This document shows positions 35,090 to 48,858 of a stretch of 64,000 nucleotides of DNA, in pieces. Position 1 is the stretch's first letter. Each line of letters starts with the position of its first letter. The stretch lies in contig NZ_CP072611.1 in assembly GCF_017815515.1 (NCBI RefSeq), positions 2,108,001-2,172,000 of the forward strand. Direction: 5' to 3'. The notes beneath the pieces were generated by a model. It had not been told where the DNA came from and searched no databases. It saw only the letters and a list, made by a program, of their open reading frames with translations. The position numbers and the translations under genes are program-made. The DNA comes from Aureimonas populi. Its GTDB lineage: Bacteria > Pseudomonadota > Alphaproteobacteria > Rhizobiales > Rhizobiaceae.

Positions 35090-35998
35090 CTACGGCCAGC
35101 GCACCACGGGCGGCATGGAAGAGAGGATCGACTGCACGTTGCCGCCCGTCTTCAGGCCGAAGAGCGTGCCCCGGTCGTAGAGGAGGTTGTACTCCACATA
35201 GCGCCCGCGCCGGATGAGCTGCTCCTCGCGCTCGGCCTCGTTCCAGGGCGTTGCGGCGTTCTGGCGAACGAGGTGCGGGTAGACGACGAGGAAGGCCTTG
35301 CCGACATCCTTGGTGAAGGCGAAATCGGCTTCCCAGCCGCCCTTCTCCTCCGGCGAGTGCAGCCAGTCGTAGAAGATGCCGCCCACGCCCCGGGGCTCGT
35401 TGCGGTGGGGCAGGAAGAAATATTCGTCGCACCAGTCCTTGTAGGCCTGGTGGTCCGCGACCTGCGAATGGCGGTCGCACACGAACTTCATCGCCTTGTG
35501 GAAGCCCACCGTGTCGCGGTCCTCCTGGTTGCGCCGCGCGTCGAGCATGGGGGTCAGGTCCGCCCCGCCGCCGAACCACTGGCCGGACGTCACCACCATG
35601 CGGGTGTTCATGTGCACGGCGGGCACGTGAGGGTTGCGCGTATGGGCGATGAGCGAGATGCCCGACGCCCAGAAGGTGCGGTCCTCCGAGGTGCCGGGAA
35701 TCTGCTTGGCGAAATCCTCCGAAAGCTGGCCGAAGACGGTGGAGGTGTGCACGCCCACCTTCTCGAAGACGCGCCCGTGCATCATGGACATCACGCCGCC
35801 GCCGCCATCCTCGCCGCGATTCCAAGGCGTGCGCTCGAAGCGCCCGGCGGGTAGCCCGTCTTCGCCGCCGAACTCGTCCTCGAGCTCCTCGAAGGCGAGC
35901 AGGATCTTGTCGCGCAGCGTCTCGAACCAGATCCGGGCGCGCTCCTTCTTCTCCTCGATGTTCTCCGGCAGTCCTTTCGGCAGTTCGGGACGTTCCAT
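35090..35998 (-). CDS. hemF: oxygen-dependent coproporphyrinogen III oxidase
   Basis: The 302-residue enzyme carries out the oxidative decarboxylation of coproporphyrinogen III in haem synthesis, using O2. Typical segments are [61 protein letters not shown] and the C-terminal [22 protein letters not shown] followed by SMPP. The start at 35998 ([18 protein letters not shown]) gives the usual family length. Confidence 0.96.
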   Translation of the reverse strand: MERPELPKGLPENIEEKKERARIWFETLRDKILLAFEELEDEFGGEDGLPAGRFERTPWNRGEDGGGGVMSMMHGRVFEKVGVHTSTVFGQLSEDFAKQIPGTSEDRTFWASGISLIAHTRNPHVPAVHMNTRMVVTSGQWFGGGADLTPMLDARRNQEDRDTVGFHKAMKFVCDRHSQVADHQAYKDWCDEYFFLPHRNEPRGVGGIFYDWLHSPEEKGGWEADFAFTKDVGKAFLVVYPHLVRQNAATPWNEAEREEQLIRRGRYVEYNLLYDRGTLFGLKTGGNVQSILSSMPPVVRWP

Positions 35999-36161
35999 CG
36001 TGCGCCTTCTCCAGGTTCTCCAAGCCGCCAAGCCCTTTCGAGCCCGCCTGTCCGGCAATGGCATGGCTCTGTCTGGAGAATGGGGCGCGGCGCGATTCGT
36101 CAAGTGCGCCGGGCGGCGTTATCTTGCCACACAGCCCTTCCGCATCCCGAGAGTTGCGCCG

Positions 36162-36428
36162 ATGCCCTCCCTTCCGCCCCCGCCGCTGGAAAGCCTCCGC
36201 CGCCGCCTGCGCCAGGACAAGGCGCGCGCCCCGGCCGCTCCGCGCGGCGGGGCGGACAGCTTCCTGCGCGAGACCTTCACGCTCCCGCGCGAGGCCGCCC
36301 GCGCCAAGGCGCGCGAATGGTTCGAGCTCTATCCGAAGGCCGCCTACTGGACCGAGGTCGAAAGCTGGCGGCTCCTGCCCGGCGGCGAGGTCGAATTCAC
36401 CATGCGCCGCCTGCCGAGCGCGGATTGA
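36162..36428 (+). CDS. hypothetical small basic protein
   Basis: The 88-residue product (MPSLPPPPLESLRRRLRQDK at the start) is basic and Pro-rich at the N terminus, with a conserved-looking core SFLRETFTLPREAARAKAREWFELYPKAAYWTEVESWRLL and PGGEVEFTMRRL. I recognise no named family, but the aromatic-rich core argues that it is a real protein. A GAGAG sequence precedes the ATG. Its 3' end overlaps the convergent trmL gene by 32 bases. Confidence 0.7.
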   Translation: MPSLPPPPLESLRRRLRQDKARAPAAPRGGADSFLRETFTLPREAARAKAREWFELYPKAAYWTEVESWRLLPGGEVEFTMRRLPSAD

Positions 36429-36882
36429 GGGCGTCAGTCTGCCGCAGCGCTTCTCCGGCGGCCATGGCGGCGCTGAGGGCGAGGTTCAGGCTGCGTGCGC
36501 CCGGGGCCATGGGGATGGTCACGCGCGCATCGGCGCTCTCGTGCACGTGGTCCGGCACGCCCGCGCTCTCGCGCCCGAACAGGAGCACGTCGTCGGGCCG
36601 GAAGGCGAAGTCCAGATAGCTCGTTCGTGCCTTGGTGGTGAACAGCACCAGTCGCCGGCCTGAGGACCGGCGCGTGGCCTCGAAGGTGGCCAGATCGAGA
36701 TGGCGCACCAGCCGCGCCGTTTCCAGATAGTCCATGCCCGCCCGTTTCAGCGCGCGCCCGGACAGGTCGAACCCGGCCGGCTCGATGATCTCGATATCGA
36801 TGGAAAGGCAAGCGCCGAGCCGCAGGAGCGTGCCCGTGTTGCCGGCGATGTCGGGCTGGTAAAGGGCGATGGAAAGCGTCAT
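36397..36882 (-). CDS. trmL: tRNA (cytidine(34)-2'-O)-methyltransferase
   Basis: The 161-residue SPOUT methyltransferase shows the TrmL motifs IALYQPDIAGNTGTLLRLGAC (motif 1 Asn), LLFGRESAGVPDHVHESAD (motif 2) and IPMAPGARSLNLALSAAMA (motif 3, forming the trefoil knot that binds SAM). It 2'-O-methylates the wobble base of leucine tRNAs. Confidence 0.94.
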   Translation of the reverse strand: MTLSIALYQPDIAGNTGTLLRLGACLSIDIEIIEPAGFDLSGRALKRAGMDYLETARLVRHLDLATFEATRRSSGRRLVLFTTKARTSYLDFAFRPDDVLLFGRESAGVPDHVHESADARVTIPMAPGARSLNLALSAAMAAGEALRQTDALNPRSAGGAW

Positions 36883-37031
36883 CCGGGCGTGATAGCCGGG
36901 CAGGGGCTCGGCGCAAAGATGGCGCGGCCTGGATGAAACCTCGGCGCCCCCGGCCTATATCGGGCGCCTCGCCCGTTCATGGCCGGCGCCGGGGCACGGC
37001 ACCTGTCGGCAGCCCTTCATGGGAAGAATAC

Positions 37032-40792
<3,761 letters not shown>

Positions 40793-41014
40793 GGCGCAGG
40801 GGCGCGCCGCCTTTGCAACGCCTCGTTGGATATTGTCGCCTGTTCTCGCCCTAGTCTGGACAAGTTCCAAGTCGGCGCTTAGTAAAAACGCCGGGATGGA
40901 CTGGCTCCGCGCTCCGGTTGGCGCCTAAGGCGTTGTGCGGCTGTACGGGTTTCGTCCGCCCGTGTCTCAGGGGGCTGCGTACGCCCCGGCGACCTTCAAG
41001 GAGCGTCCATTCCC

Positions 41015-41575
41015 GTGAGCGTCAACCATTCGGACGAACCCACCCGCCGCGATTTCCTCTTCATCGCCACCGGCGCCGCCGGTGCGGTGGGCGCCGCGGC
41101 CGCCCTCTGGCCCTTCATCGACCAGATGAACCCGGACGCCGGCACGCTGGCGCTGGCGCAGGTGGACGTGGACGTAAGCCAGATCGCGGAGGGCCAGTCG
41201 GTCACGGCGCGCTGGCGCGGGCGGCCGGTCTTCATCCGGCACCGCACGGCGGCCGAAATCGAGGAGGGCAGGGGCGTCGATCCCGCATCGCTGCCCGACC
41301 CCGTCGCGCGCAACGAGAACCTTTCGCCCGACGCGCCGGCCACCGACGAGAACCGCGCCGCCGAGGGAGCCGAGCAGTGGCTGGTGATGGTGGGCGTGTG
41401 CACGCATCTGGGCTGCGTGCCGCTCGGCCAGTCGGGCGACTACAATGGCTGGTTCTGCCCGTGCCACGGCTCGCATTACGACACGGCCGGGCGCATCCGC
41501 TCGGGCCCCGCGCCACGGAACATGGACGTTCCGGTTTTCGAGTTCATTTCCGAATCCACCGTTCGCATCGGCTGA
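41015..41575 (+). CDS. petA: ubiquinol-cytochrome c reductase Rieske iron-sulfur subunit
   Basis: The 186-residue subunit has a twin-arginine signal/anchor ([20 protein letters not shown]) and a Rieske domain with cluster ligands Cys129/His131 in [12 protein letters not shown] and Cys148/His151 in [10 protein letters not shown]; Cys134 and Cys150 form the stabilising disulfide. It passes electrons from ubiquinol to cytochrome c1 in the bc1 complex. The start codon is GTG, with AAGGAG 11 bases upstream. It heads the petABC operon. Confidence 0.97.
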   Translation: MSVNHSDEPTRRDFLFIATGAAGAVGAAAALWPFIDQMNPDAGTLALAQVDVDVSQIAEGQSVTARWRGRPVFIRHRTAAEIEEGRGVDPASLPDPVARNENLSPDAPATDENRAAEGAEQWLVMVGVCTHLGCVPLGQSGDYNGWFCPCHGSHYDTAGRIRSGPAPRNMDVPVFEFISESTVRIG

Positions 41576-41591
41576 GGGGGCGCCGTCAAAC

Positions 41592-42887
41592 ATGTCTGGC
41601 CATTCGACTTACGTTCCCTCCGCCGGAATCATGCGCTGGCTCGACGCGCGCCTGCCCCTGCCGCGGCTCGTCTATGACAGTTTCGTGGCCTATCCGGTCC
41701 CGCGAAACCTGAATTACGCCTATACGTTCGGCGGCATCCTGGCGCTCTTCCTGGTCATCCAGATCCTGACGGGCGTCGTGCTCGCCATGCACTACGCCGC
41801 CTCCACGCAGCTCGCCTTCGGCTCGGTGGAGCGCATCATGCGCGACGTGAACTGGGGCTGGATGTTGCGCTACATGCACGCCAACGGCGCCTCCTTCTTC
41901 TTCGTCGCCGTCTACCTGCATATCGCGCGCGGCCTCTATTACGGCTCCTACAAGGCGCCGCGCGAGATCCTGTGGATTCTCGGCGTCGTCATCTTCCTCC
42001 TGATGATGGCCACCGCCTTCATGGGCTACGTCCTGCCCTGGGGGCAGATGTCCTTCTGGGGCGCGACGGTGATCACCTCGTTCTTCACCGCCTTCCCCAT
42101 TGTCGGCCAGCCCATCCAGACGCTGCTCCTGGGCGGCTTCTCGGTGGACAACGCCACGCTGAACCGCTTCTTCTCGCTGCATTACCTGCTGCCCTTCATG
42201 ATCGCGGGCGTGGCGGGGCTGCATGTCTGGGCGCTGCACGTCACAGGGCAGACCAACCCGACGGGGGTAGACGTCAAGAGCGAGAAGGACACCGTTCCCT
42301 TCACGCCCCACGCCACGGTGAAGGACGGGTTCGCGATGATCGTGTTCCTGGCCGCCTACGCCTATTTCGTCTTCTACATGCCGAACTATCTCGGCCACGC
42401 GGACAACTACATCCCCGCCAACCCGCTGGTGACGCCCTCGCATATCGTGCCGGAATGGTACTTCCTGCCCTTCTACGCCATGCTGCGCGCCATCGATTTC
42501 GACATCGGCCCCATCTCCGCCCAGCTCGGCGGCGTGCTGGTGATGTTCGGCTCCATCATCATCCTGTTCTTCCTGCCCTGGCTCGACACCTCGCGCGTCC
42601 GGTCCACCTCCTACCGTCCGGTGTACCGGATCTTCTTCTGGATCTTCGTCGTCAACGCCATCTTCCTCGGCTGGCTCGGCTCGCGCCCCGCCGAGGGCAT
42701 CTATCCGCTGCTCTCGCTGATCGGCACGATCTACTATTTCGGCCACTTCCTGATCGTGCTTCCGGTCCTGGGCCTCGTGGAGACGCCCCGGAAGCTTCCG
42801 AACTCGATCACCGAGGCCGTGCTCGCGCGGCACGGCGCAAGGTCCGCCCCCGCCGGCGCCGCCGCGGCTGCGGAGCACAAAGGCTGA
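41592..42887 (+). CDS. petB: cytochrome b of the bc1 complex
   Basis: The 431-residue integral membrane protein has about eight helices and four haem-ligand histidines in helices B and D ([22 protein letters not shown] and [22 protein letters not shown] in parts). [18 protein letters not shown] and [15 protein letters not shown] (PEWY, quinol oxidation site) are diagnostic. It is fused-type full-length cytochrome b, with a short Ala-rich C-terminal tail. It lies 16 bases after petA and overlaps or abuts petC. Confidence 0.98.
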   Translation: MSGHSTYVPSAGIMRWLDARLPLPRLVYDSFVAYPVPRNLNYAYTFGGILALFLVIQILTGVVLAMHYAASTQLAFGSVERIMRDVNWGWMLRYMHANGASFFFVAVYLHIARGLYYGSYKAPREILWILGVVIFLLMMATAFMGYVLPWGQMSFWGATVITSFFTAFPIVGQPIQTLLLGGFSVDNATLNRFFSLHYLLPFMIAGVAGLHVWALHVTGQTNPTGVDVKSEKDTVPFTPHATVKDGFAMIVFLAAYAYFVFYMPNYLGHADNYIPANPLVTPSHIVPEWYFLPFYAMLRAIDFDIGPISAQLGGVLVMFGSIIILFFLPWLDTSRVRSTSYRPVYRIFFWIFVVNAIFLGWLGSRPAEGIYPLLSLIGTIYYFGHFLIVLPVLGLVETPRKLPNSITEAVLARHGARSAPAGAAAAAEHKG

Positions 42888-42910
42888 TGAAGCTCTCGAA
42901 GGAATCCGCG

Positions 42911-43993
42911 ATGAAACAGCTTCTGTCGGCCCTTCTGTCGGCGGGCCTCATGGCCTTCCCGGCCGCCGCACTGGCGCAGGAGCCGGCCGCGCCCGCCGGC
43001 ACGGCGGCCCCGGCCGCTGAGCCGCAGACCCCGGCCGAGGGGGCGCAGGCCGCGCAGGACGCCGAGGACGCCCGCGATGCGGACGCCGAGTCGCCGGCCG
43101 GGGAGGCGCCCGCCGGGGGCGCGGCGGCGGATGGCGTGATCGAGGGCCCGGCGGCCGGGCAGGCCGACGAATCGGCCCGTGGCGCCGCGGCCGCCGTGGA
43201 CGGCCCGGAGGCCGAGGAGCAGGAGACGCCGCACTACCCGCTGCGCAAGCCGGAGGAGATGAGCTGGAGCTTCGCCGGGCCGTTCGGCACGTGGGATATC
43301 GGCCAGCTCCAGCGCGGCCTGAAGATCTATCGCGAGGTCTGCGCGGCCTGCCACGGGCTGTCGCTCGTCTCCTTCCGCAACCTCGAGGCGCTCGGCTATT
43401 CCGACGCGCAGGTGCGCGCGCTGGCGGCCGAGTACCAGATCCAGGACCCGATGCCGAACGCCGAGGGCGAGATGTTCGAGCGCGCCGGCATTCCCTCCGA
43501 CCGCTTCCCCAGCCCCTATGCCAATCCCGAGCAGGCGGCGGCCTCCAACGGCGGCGCCATCCCGCCGGACCTCTCGCTCATCGCCAAGGCGCGGGCGGTG
43601 GAGCGCGGCTTCCCGACCTTCATCTTCGACATCTTCACGCAGTACAACGAGAACGGCCCGGACTATCTGCGCGCGCTTCTCACCAGCTATGGCGAGGAGC
43701 CGCCCGCCCATTACGAGATCCAGCCGGGCACGCACTACAACCCGGCCTTCATCGGCGGCATCGCGCTGGCGATGGCCCAGCCCATCTCCGACGGGCAGGT
43801 GTCCTACGACGACGGCGCGCCCGAGACGCTGGACCAGTATTCGCGCGACATCGCCGCCTTCCTGATGTGGACGGCCGAGCCGCATCTGGTCGAGCGCAAG
43901 GCGACGGGCTTCGTGGTGATGATCTTCCTCATCATCTTCGGCGGCCTCGTCTACGCCGTGAAACGCCGCGTCTGGGCCGACACGCCACACTGA
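42911..43993 (+). CDS. petC: cytochrome c1 with an acidic Ala-rich extension
   Basis: The 360-residue protein has a cleavable signal peptide (MKQLLSALLSAGLMAFPAAALA), then about 85 residues rich in Ala, Glu, Asp and Pro, then the cytochrome c1 domain with haem site CAACH (Cys144, Cys147, His148), and a C-terminal membrane anchor (GFVVMIFLIIFGGLVYAVKR). Normally the haem motif lies close to the signal peptide; the acidic insert recalls that of Paracoccus cytochrome c1. The start at 42911 has AAGGAA upstream; an alternative in-frame ATG at 42887 overlaps the petB stop. The gene ends the petABC operon. Confidence 0.95.
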   Translation: MKQLLSALLSAGLMAFPAAALAQEPAAPAGTAAPAAEPQTPAEGAQAAQDAEDARDADAESPAGEAPAGGAAADGVIEGPAAGQADESARGAAAAVDGPEAEEQETPHYPLRKPEEMSWSFAGPFGTWDIGQLQRGLKIYREVCAACHGLSLVSFRNLEALGYSDAQVRALAAEYQIQDPMPNAEGEMFERAGIPSDRFPSPYANPEQAAASNGGAIPPDLSLIAKARAVERGFPTFIFDIFTQYNENGPDYLRALLTSYGEEPPAHYEIQPGTHYNPAFIGGIALAMAQPISDGQVSYDDGAPETLDQYSRDIAAFLMWTAEPHLVERKATGFVVMIFLIIFGGLVYAVKRRVWADTPH

Positions 43994-44014
43994 GCGTCCC
44001 TGGAAGGCGCATGG

Positions 44015-44040
44015 AAAAGGGGCCGGACGGCCCCTTTTTT
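44015..44040. terminator. petABC terminator
   Basis: AAAAGGGGCC (44015-44024) and GGCCCCTTTT (44029-44038) flank a 4-nt loop, continuing with T to 44040. It can also stop the convergent ychF transcript. Confidence 0.88.
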
Positions 44041-44083
44041 CTGTCGGCGGAACGGGCTTTTCGCGCGCTCTCGCGCGCCGGCC

Positions 44084-45187
44084 TCAGACGTTGAACTTGA
44101 ACAGCATGATGTCGCCGTCGTGGACGACATAGTCCTTGCCCTCGTCGCGCGCCTTGCCGGCCTCCTTGGCCGCCACCTCGCCGCCGAGCGAAACGTAGTC
44201 GTCATAGGCGATGGTCTGGGCGCGGATGAAGCCCTTCTCGAAATCGGTGTGGATCACGCCGGCCGCCTGCGGGGCCCGCGCGCCGCGCCGCACGGTCCAG
44301 GCGCGCGCCTCCTTCGGCCCCACCGTGAAGTAGGTGATGAGGTCGAGCAGCGAGTAGCCGGCGCGGATCAGGCGGTCCAGTCCGGGCTCGGACAGGCCCA
44401 TCGCCTCCAGATAGTCGCCCACCTCGTCCTCGCCGAGCTGGGCGATCTCCGCCTCGATGGCGGCCGAGATGACGACCGTTCCGGCGCCCTGCCGCTCGGC
44501 CATGGCCGCCACGGCCGCCGAGTGCGCGTTGCCGTTCGCCGCATCCTCCTCGGCCACATTGCACACGTAGAGGACGGGCTTGGAGGTGAGGAGGTTCAGC
44601 CCGCGAAGCTCGCGCGCCTCCTCCGCGTCGAGGTCCTTGACGAGCGTGCGCACCGGCTCGCCGGCCTGGAGCCTGGCAAGGGCGGCCTCCATGACGGGAA
44701 GCTGCGCGAGGGCCTCCTTGTCCTTGCCCTGCGCCTTCTTGCGCGTGCCCACCACGCGCCGCTCCAGGCTGTCGAGGTCGGAGAGCATCAGCTCGGTCTC
44801 CACCGTCTCGGCGTCCGCCACCGGGTCGATGCGCCCTTCCACATGCGTGATGTCGTCATTCTCGAAGCAGCGCAGCACGTGGACGATGGCGTCCACCTCG
44901 CGGATATTGGCAAGGAACTGGTTGCCGAGCCCCTCGCCCTTGGAGGCGCCGCGCACCAGCCCGGCAATGTCCACGAAGGTGATGCGCGTCGGCACGATCT
45001 GCGCCGACTTGCCGATCCGGGCGATATCGCGCAGCCGCGGGTCCGGCACGCCCACATCGCCGGTGTTCGGCTCGATGGTGCAGAAGGGGTAGTTCGCCGC
45101 CTGCGCGGCGGCCGTCTTGGTCAGCGCGTTGAAGAGCGTCGACTTGCCGACATTGGGGAGCCCGACGATGCCGCAGCGAAAGCCCAT
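44084..45187 (-). CDS. ychF: redox-regulated ATPase YchF (Obg-family)
   Basis: The 367-residue protein is the universal P-loop ATPase YchF/OLA1: GIVGLPNVGKSTLFNALTK (Walker A), FVDIAGLVRGASKGEGLGNQFL (switch), and the C-terminal TGS domain (about 275-360) with AWTVRRGARAPQAAGVIHTDFEKGFIRA. It binds ribosomes and affects oxidative stress responses. The start at 45187 (MGFRCGIVG) follows AAGGA. It forms the usual alphaproteobacterial order rplY-pth-ychF. Confidence 0.96.
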   Translation of the reverse strand: MGFRCGIVGLPNVGKSTLFNALTKTAAAQAANYPFCTIEPNTGDVGVPDPRLRDIARIGKSAQIVPTRITFVDIAGLVRGASKGEGLGNQFLANIREVDAIVHVLRCFENDDITHVEGRIDPVADAETVETELMLSDLDSLERRVVGTRKKAQGKDKEALAQLPVMEAALARLQAGEPVRTLVKDLDAEEARELRGLNLLTSKPVLYVCNVAEEDAANGNAHSAAVAAMAERQGAGTVVISAAIEAEIAQLGEDEVGDYLEAMGLSEPGLDRLIRAGYSLLDLITYFTVGPKEARAWTVRRGARAPQAAGVIHTDFEKGFIRAQTIAYDDYVSLGGEVAAKEAGKARDEGKDYVVHDGDIMLFKFNV

Positions 45188-45250
45188 GAGTTCGTCCTTC
45201 ATGTCCATGAAGCGCCGGTCACGGCGCTGATCTCGGCCGGAAAGGCCGGT

Positions 45251-45964
45251 TCAGTCCTTGGTGCCGAAGAGCTTCTTCAGCATCGCGGCCATCGGGCCGC
45301 GGTCGGGGATGGCGGGCCCCGGCCCCGTGCCGCGGGCCTGGCGGATATGGCTTTGGCCCTTCGGCTTGCCCGCGCCCCTGGCCGAGGCCGGCTCCGGCGA
45401 GCCGAGCGCCTGCGCCATGCGGTTCATGAACTGCGCGTCCTCGCCCTTCACCAGCAGCGGCGCGTTCGCGGCCACCGCCGCCAGCAGCGGCTCCAGCCAG
45501 TCCCGGTCCGCCTTGGCGAAATCGGAAAGGACGTAAGGGGAAACGCGGTCCTTGTCGCCCGGATGGCCGATGCCCAGCCGCACGCGCCGATAGTCCTTGC
45601 CCAGATGCGAATCGATGGAGCGAAGGCCGTTGTGCCCGCCATGCCCGCCGCCCGTCTTCACGCGCACCTTGGCCGGCGGCAGATCCAGCTCGTCGTGCAG
45701 CACGACGATTCGCGCCGGCTCGATCTTGTAGAAGGACGCGGCGGCGTGGACCGACTGGCCGGATAGGTTCATGAAGGTCTGCGGCTTGAGCAGCAGCACC
45801 TTCTCGCCGCCGATCCGCCCTTCCGATATCTCGCCCTGGAACTTCTTCGACCAGGGGGAGAAGGAGGGGTCGCGATGGATCTCGTCCACCGCCATGAAGC
45901 CGATATTGTGCCGGTTGCCGGCATATTGGGGGCCGGGATTGCCCAATCCTGCGATGAGCAGCAT
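45251..45964 (-). CDS. pth: peptidyl-tRNA hydrolase
   Basis: The 237-residue enzyme recycles peptidyl-tRNAs. Motifs include [22 protein letters not shown] (catalytic His19), [33 protein letters not shown] and [14 protein letters not shown] basic C-terminal extension of about 45 residues ([18 protein letters not shown] and on) is longer than in E. coli and common in rhizobia. It follows rplY by 55 bp. Confidence 0.96.
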   Translation of the reverse strand: MLLIAGLGNPGPQYAGNRHNIGFMAVDEIHRDPSFSPWSKKFQGEISEGRIGGEKVLLLKPQTFMNLSGQSVHAAASFYKIEPARIVVLHDELDLPPAKVRVKTGGGHGGHNGLRSIDSHLGKDYRRVRLGIGHPGDKDRVSPYVLSDFAKADRDWLEPLLAAVAANAPLLVKGEDAQFMNRMAQALGSPEPASARGAGKPKGQSHIRQARGTGPGPAIPDRGPMAAMLKKLFGTKD

Positions 45965-45995
45965 GTTCCCGGCCTCCTGTGTTCGCTTTAGGGAA

Positions 45996-46015
45996 AGCGC
46001 CCGCTGGGGCGCTTC
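45996..46015 (-). terminator. hairpin between rplY and pth
   Basis: AAGCGCCC and GGGCGCTT pair around a 4-nt loop; on the minus strand TTTCCCT follows. The T-run is short, so it may only partly terminate rplY transcripts before pth. Confidence 0.5.
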
Positions 46016-46019
46016 GGCC

Positions 46020-46682
46020 TCAGTTGCCGGACTTCGGCTCGTCCTCGACCGTGTTGTCGGTCTGGTTGATGACCTCGGTCGTCGGCGCCTCGGCCTCGGC
46101 CTCGTCCGTCTCCTCGGCCATCGGCGGCACGATGGTGGCGATGACGAAGTCCTCGCTGGACGAGAGCGTCACGCCCTTGGGCAGCTTCAGCGCCGAGACG
46201 TGGACCGCATCGCCGATATCGAGCCCGGTCAGGTCGACGGTGAAGGCCTCGGGGATCTGCTCGGCCGGGCAGTGCACCTCGATCTCGTGATGGACGACGT
46301 TCAGCGTGCCGTCCTTCGCCTTGATGCCGGGGGCCTCGTCCTCGTTCTCGAAGTGCACGGGGATGTTCACCGTCACCACGGTCCTGGCGGAAACGCGCAG
46401 GAAGTCGACGTGCTGGAGCGTGTCCTTGATCACGTCGAGCTGGTAGTCCTTGGGCAGGACGCGGATCGACTGGCCGCCCACCTCGATGGTGGCGATCGTG
46501 GTCAGGAAGCCGCCGGCGTGCAGGCGCAGGAAGGTTTCCTTGTAGGGGACGGCGATCGGCAGGGGCTCCTGCTTGTCGCCATAGATGACGGCGGGCACCA
46601 TGCCCGTGCGGCGCAGATGTCTGGCGGCCCCCTTGCCGACCTTCTCGCGCGCCTCGGCCTTGACCGTGTAGCTCTCGCTCAT
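46020..46682 (-). CDS. rplY: 50S ribosomal protein L25/general stress protein Ctc
   Basis: The 220-residue protein has an L25 5S-rRNA-binding domain (about 5-95; [22 protein letters not shown]) and a C-terminal TL5/Ctc domain (about 100-190). The long acidic tail ([20 protein letters not shown] and on) is usual in alphaproteobacteria. The start at 46682 ([14 protein letters not shown]) is preceded by AAGGACA. It is the first gene of rplY-pth-ychF. Confidence 0.95.
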   Translation of the reverse strand: MSESYTVKAEAREKVGKGAARHLRRTGMVPAVIYGDKQEPLPIAVPYKETFLRLHAGGFLTTIATIEVGGQSIRVLPKDYQLDVIKDTLQHVDFLRVSARTVVTVNIPVHFENEDEAPGIKAKDGTLNVVHHEIEVHCPAEQIPEAFTVDLTGLDIGDAVHVSALKLPKGVTLSSSEDFVIATIVPPMAEETDEAEAEAPTTEVINQTDNTVEDEPKSGN

Positions 46683-46740
46683 GGGATTGTCCTTAAAAAC
46701 AGCAGAGGATGCCGAACCGGCCCAATGCCGGAACGACGAA

Positions 46741-46762
46741 AAGCGGCCCTTGCGAGCCGCTT
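46741..46762 (-). terminator. terminator after the GFA gene
   Basis: On the minus strand AAGCGGC pairs with GCCGCTT around an 8-nt loop and is followed by TTC. It lies 73 bp after the GFA gene stop and upstream of rplY. Confidence 0.55.
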
Positions 46763-46835
46763 CCTCCCGCGCTGCCTCCAAGGGTGTCCGCGCGGGATGG
46801 CGTGCCTATAGCGCGCGCCGCGCACTCGGGCAAGG

Positions 46836-47237
46836 TCAGTGCGGGTCGCGAGGGAAGGACGGCAGGTCCGCCGCCGGGGCCGGCGCCAGCCGTTCCTCGG
46901 TCCAGATCTGGTAGCTTACCCGCACGGCCCGCGGCTCGTCGAGCGAGCCGAGCGAGACCGTGACCTCGCCGTCCCCGTCATAGAGCATGAACAGGGGCGT
47001 GCCGCAGGCGGCGCAGAAGCCCCTGTTGCAGGCGGCCGAGGAGCGCCGGTAGGCGGGGCGTCCGGCGAGGAGGGCGAAGTCCTTTTCGGGAATGCAGACC
47101 CAGGTCGTGAAGGCCGCGCCCGTGGCCTTGCGGCAGGCGCCGCAGTGGCAATGGACGGCCCGGTCGTAGCCCGTTGCCCGGTAGCGGATCGCGCCGCAAA
47201 GGCATCCTCCCGGGAGTTCGGTCGCTTCCTGCGTCAT
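46836..47237 (-). CDS. GFA family (CENP-V/GFA fold) protein
   Basis: The 133-residue protein has the zinc-binding cysteines of the glutathione-dependent formaldehyde-activating enzyme fold: GGCLCGAIRY, VHCHCGACRKATGAAF and NRGFCAACGTPLF. Most members of this family do not have a proven formaldehyde activity, so only the fold is claimed. The start at 47237 (MTQEATELPGG) puts the first Cys motif at its normal place. Confidence 0.87.
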   Translation of the reverse strand: MTQEATELPGGCLCGAIRYRATGYDRAVHCHCGACRKATGAAFTTWVCIPEKDFALLAGRPAYRRSSAACNRGFCAACGTPLFMLYDGDGEVTVSLGSLDEPRAVRVSYQIWTEERLAPAPAADLPSFPRDPH

Positions 47238-47269
47238 GAAGGGCGTCCTCGGATTTGAACGCGGCGCGC

Positions 47270-47294
47270 GGAACGCCGTCCGGAATTGTGCCTT
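47270..47294 (+). promoter_or_regulatory. weak EcfG-like promoter candidate
   Basis: GGAAC (47270-47274), 16 nt and CCTT (47291-47294) differ from the EcfG consensus by one base. It lies 37 bp before the small gene at 47332. One such match may be chance. Confidence 0.3.
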
Positions 47295-47331
47295 ACCCTC
47301 CCTGAGTGCCGTCGACCAGGAGAGGTGTTCC

Positions 47332-47553
47332 ATGTCCAATATCGAGCCGAACATCGTGGACCCGACCAAGGGCCCGCCGCCGCCGCCCGATTCGCTGCCG
47401 GGGGAGGATTTGCCGGGCGGGGACCATGTGGGCGACGACGATATCCGCGAGCCGGACACCGACGTGCCGCCGATCGAGCCCGACCCGGAGGAGCGCCGGG
47501 GCCCCGGGCGAGACGATATCGAGCGCGCTCAGCGAAGGATGATCGGGCTGTAG
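47332..47553 (+). CDS. hypothetical acidic Pro-rich protein
   Basis: The 73-residue protein (MSNIEPNIVDPTKGPPPPPD at the start) is dominated by Pro, Asp, Glu and Gly and is probably disordered; it ends with the basic helix GRDDIERAQRRMIGL. No family is recognised. A strong ribosome binding site (GGAGAGG) supports it. Its 3' end overlaps the convergent lipoprotein gene by 25 bases. Confidence 0.65.
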   Translation: MSNIEPNIVDPTKGPPPPPDSLPGEDLPGGDHVGDDDIREPDTDVPPIEPDPEERRGPGRDDIERAQRRMIGL

Positions 47554-47777
47554 ACAGGCCGGGAAAGGGCGCGCAGCTCCCAGTCACGCGCGCGGGCGTC
47601 GGCCTCGCGGGAAAGGTCGATGCGCTGGAGGCATTCGGCGAAGGCGTCCGTTCCGGGCCTGAAGCCGTAGTCGCGGCAGGAGGCTTCGTCGCGGGCGCGC
47701 CGTTCCTGCGGGTCGACGGTGGTGCAGCCGGCGCAGACCAGCGCGGCCAGGATCAGGGTGCCAAGGGTGGCGCGCAT
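47529..47777 (-). CDS. small lipoprotein
   Basis: The 82-residue precursor has a lipoprotein signal (MRATLGTLILAALVCAGC) with lipobox VCAGC; the mature part (TTVDPQERRARDEASCRDYG, then FRPGTDAFAECLQRID) has a Cys pair and resembles small rhizobial lipoproteins with the CxxYGFxxGTxxFAxC motif. Function is unknown. Confidence 0.75.
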   Translation of the reverse strand: MRATLGTLILAALVCAGCTTVDPQERRARDEASCRDYGFRPGTDAFAECLQRIDLSREADARARDWELRALSRPVYSPIILR

Positions 47778-47850
47778 GTCGCCGTCCTCCCGAAAGGGAA
47801 ACCGGACCGGGATATAGGGTCGCCCGGCGGCGATGGCAGCCTCAGGCTCG

Positions 47851-48783
47851 TCAGTCGAAGAGGCTGGAGACCGATTCCTCGGCGGCGGTGCGCTGGATCG
47901 CCTCTCCGAGGAGGTTGGCGGTGGAGACGACGCGGATGTTCTTGGCCTCCACGATCGCCTTGGTGGGCTGGATCGAGTCGGTGATGACGAGTTCCTCGAG
48001 GCGCGAGGCCTCGATGCGCGCCACCGCGCCGCCCGAAAGCACGCCGTGGGTGATGTAGGCCCGCACGCTCCGGGCGCCCTGCGCCATCAGAGCGTCGGCC
48101 GCGTTGCAGAGCGTGCCGCCCGAATCGATGATGTCGTCCACGAGGATGCAGTGCCGGCCCGAGACGTCGCCGATGATGTTCATCACCTCCGACTCGCCCG
48201 GCTTCTCGCGGCGCTTGTCCACGATGGCGAGCATCGCGTCGAGCCGCTTGGCGAGCGAGCGGGCGCGCACCACGCCGCCCACGTCGGGCGAGACGACCAT
48301 GCAGTTGTCGAGGTCGACATGCGCCTTGATGTCGCGCGAGAGCAGCGGCACGGAGAAGAGGTTGTCGGTCGGGATGTCGAAGAAGCCCTGGATCTGCCCG
48401 GCGTGCAGGTCGAGCGTCATCACGCGGTCGGCGCCCGCCTCGGTGATGAGGTTGGCGACGAGCTTGGCGGAGATGGGGGTCCGCCCGCCGGCCTTCCGGT
48501 CCTGCCGGGCATAGCCGAAATAGGGCACCACGGCGGTGATGCGGCGGGCGGAGGCGCGGCGCATCGCGTCGATCATGATGAGGAGTTCCATCAGATGGTC
48601 GTTCGCCGGATAGGCGGTCGACTGCACGATGAAGACATCCTCGCCGCGCACATTCTCCTGGATTTCGACGAAGATCTCCTGGTCGGCGAAGCGTCGGACC
48701 GTGGCGCGCCCGAGCGGCAACTCCAGATATTTCACGATCTGCTCGGCGAGCGCGACGTTGGAGTTGCCTGCGAAGAGTTTCAT
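47851..48783 (-). CDS. prs: ribose-phosphate pyrophosphokinase
   Basis: The 310-residue enzyme makes PRPP from ribose 5-phosphate and ATP for nucleotide, His and Trp synthesis. Features: [55 protein letters not shown] (catalytic flexible loop region), and the PRPP-binding [20 protein letters not shown] promoter is recognised at 48859-48886. Confidence 0.97.
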   Translation of the reverse strand: MKLFAGNSNVALAEQIVKYLELPLGRATVRRFADQEIFVEIQENVRGEDVFIVQSTAYPANDHLMELLIMIDAMRRASARRITAVVPYFGYARQDRKAGGRTPISAKLVANLITEAGADRVMTLDLHAGQIQGFFDIPTDNLFSVPLLSRDIKAHVDLDNCMVVSPDVGGVVRARSLAKRLDAMLAIVDKRREKPGESEVMNIIGDVSGRHCILVDDIIDSGGTLCNAADALMAQGARSVRAYITHGVLSGGAVARIEASRLEELVITDSIQPTKAIVEAKNIRVVSTANLLGEAIQRTAAEESVSSLFD

Positions 48784-48858
48784 GCCTGTCCCGCCTGAAA
48801 TGGGCCGCTGGGCCGCTCGAGGGGCGCTCCGTCCCCGCCCCGGCTGCCTATGGTCGGG

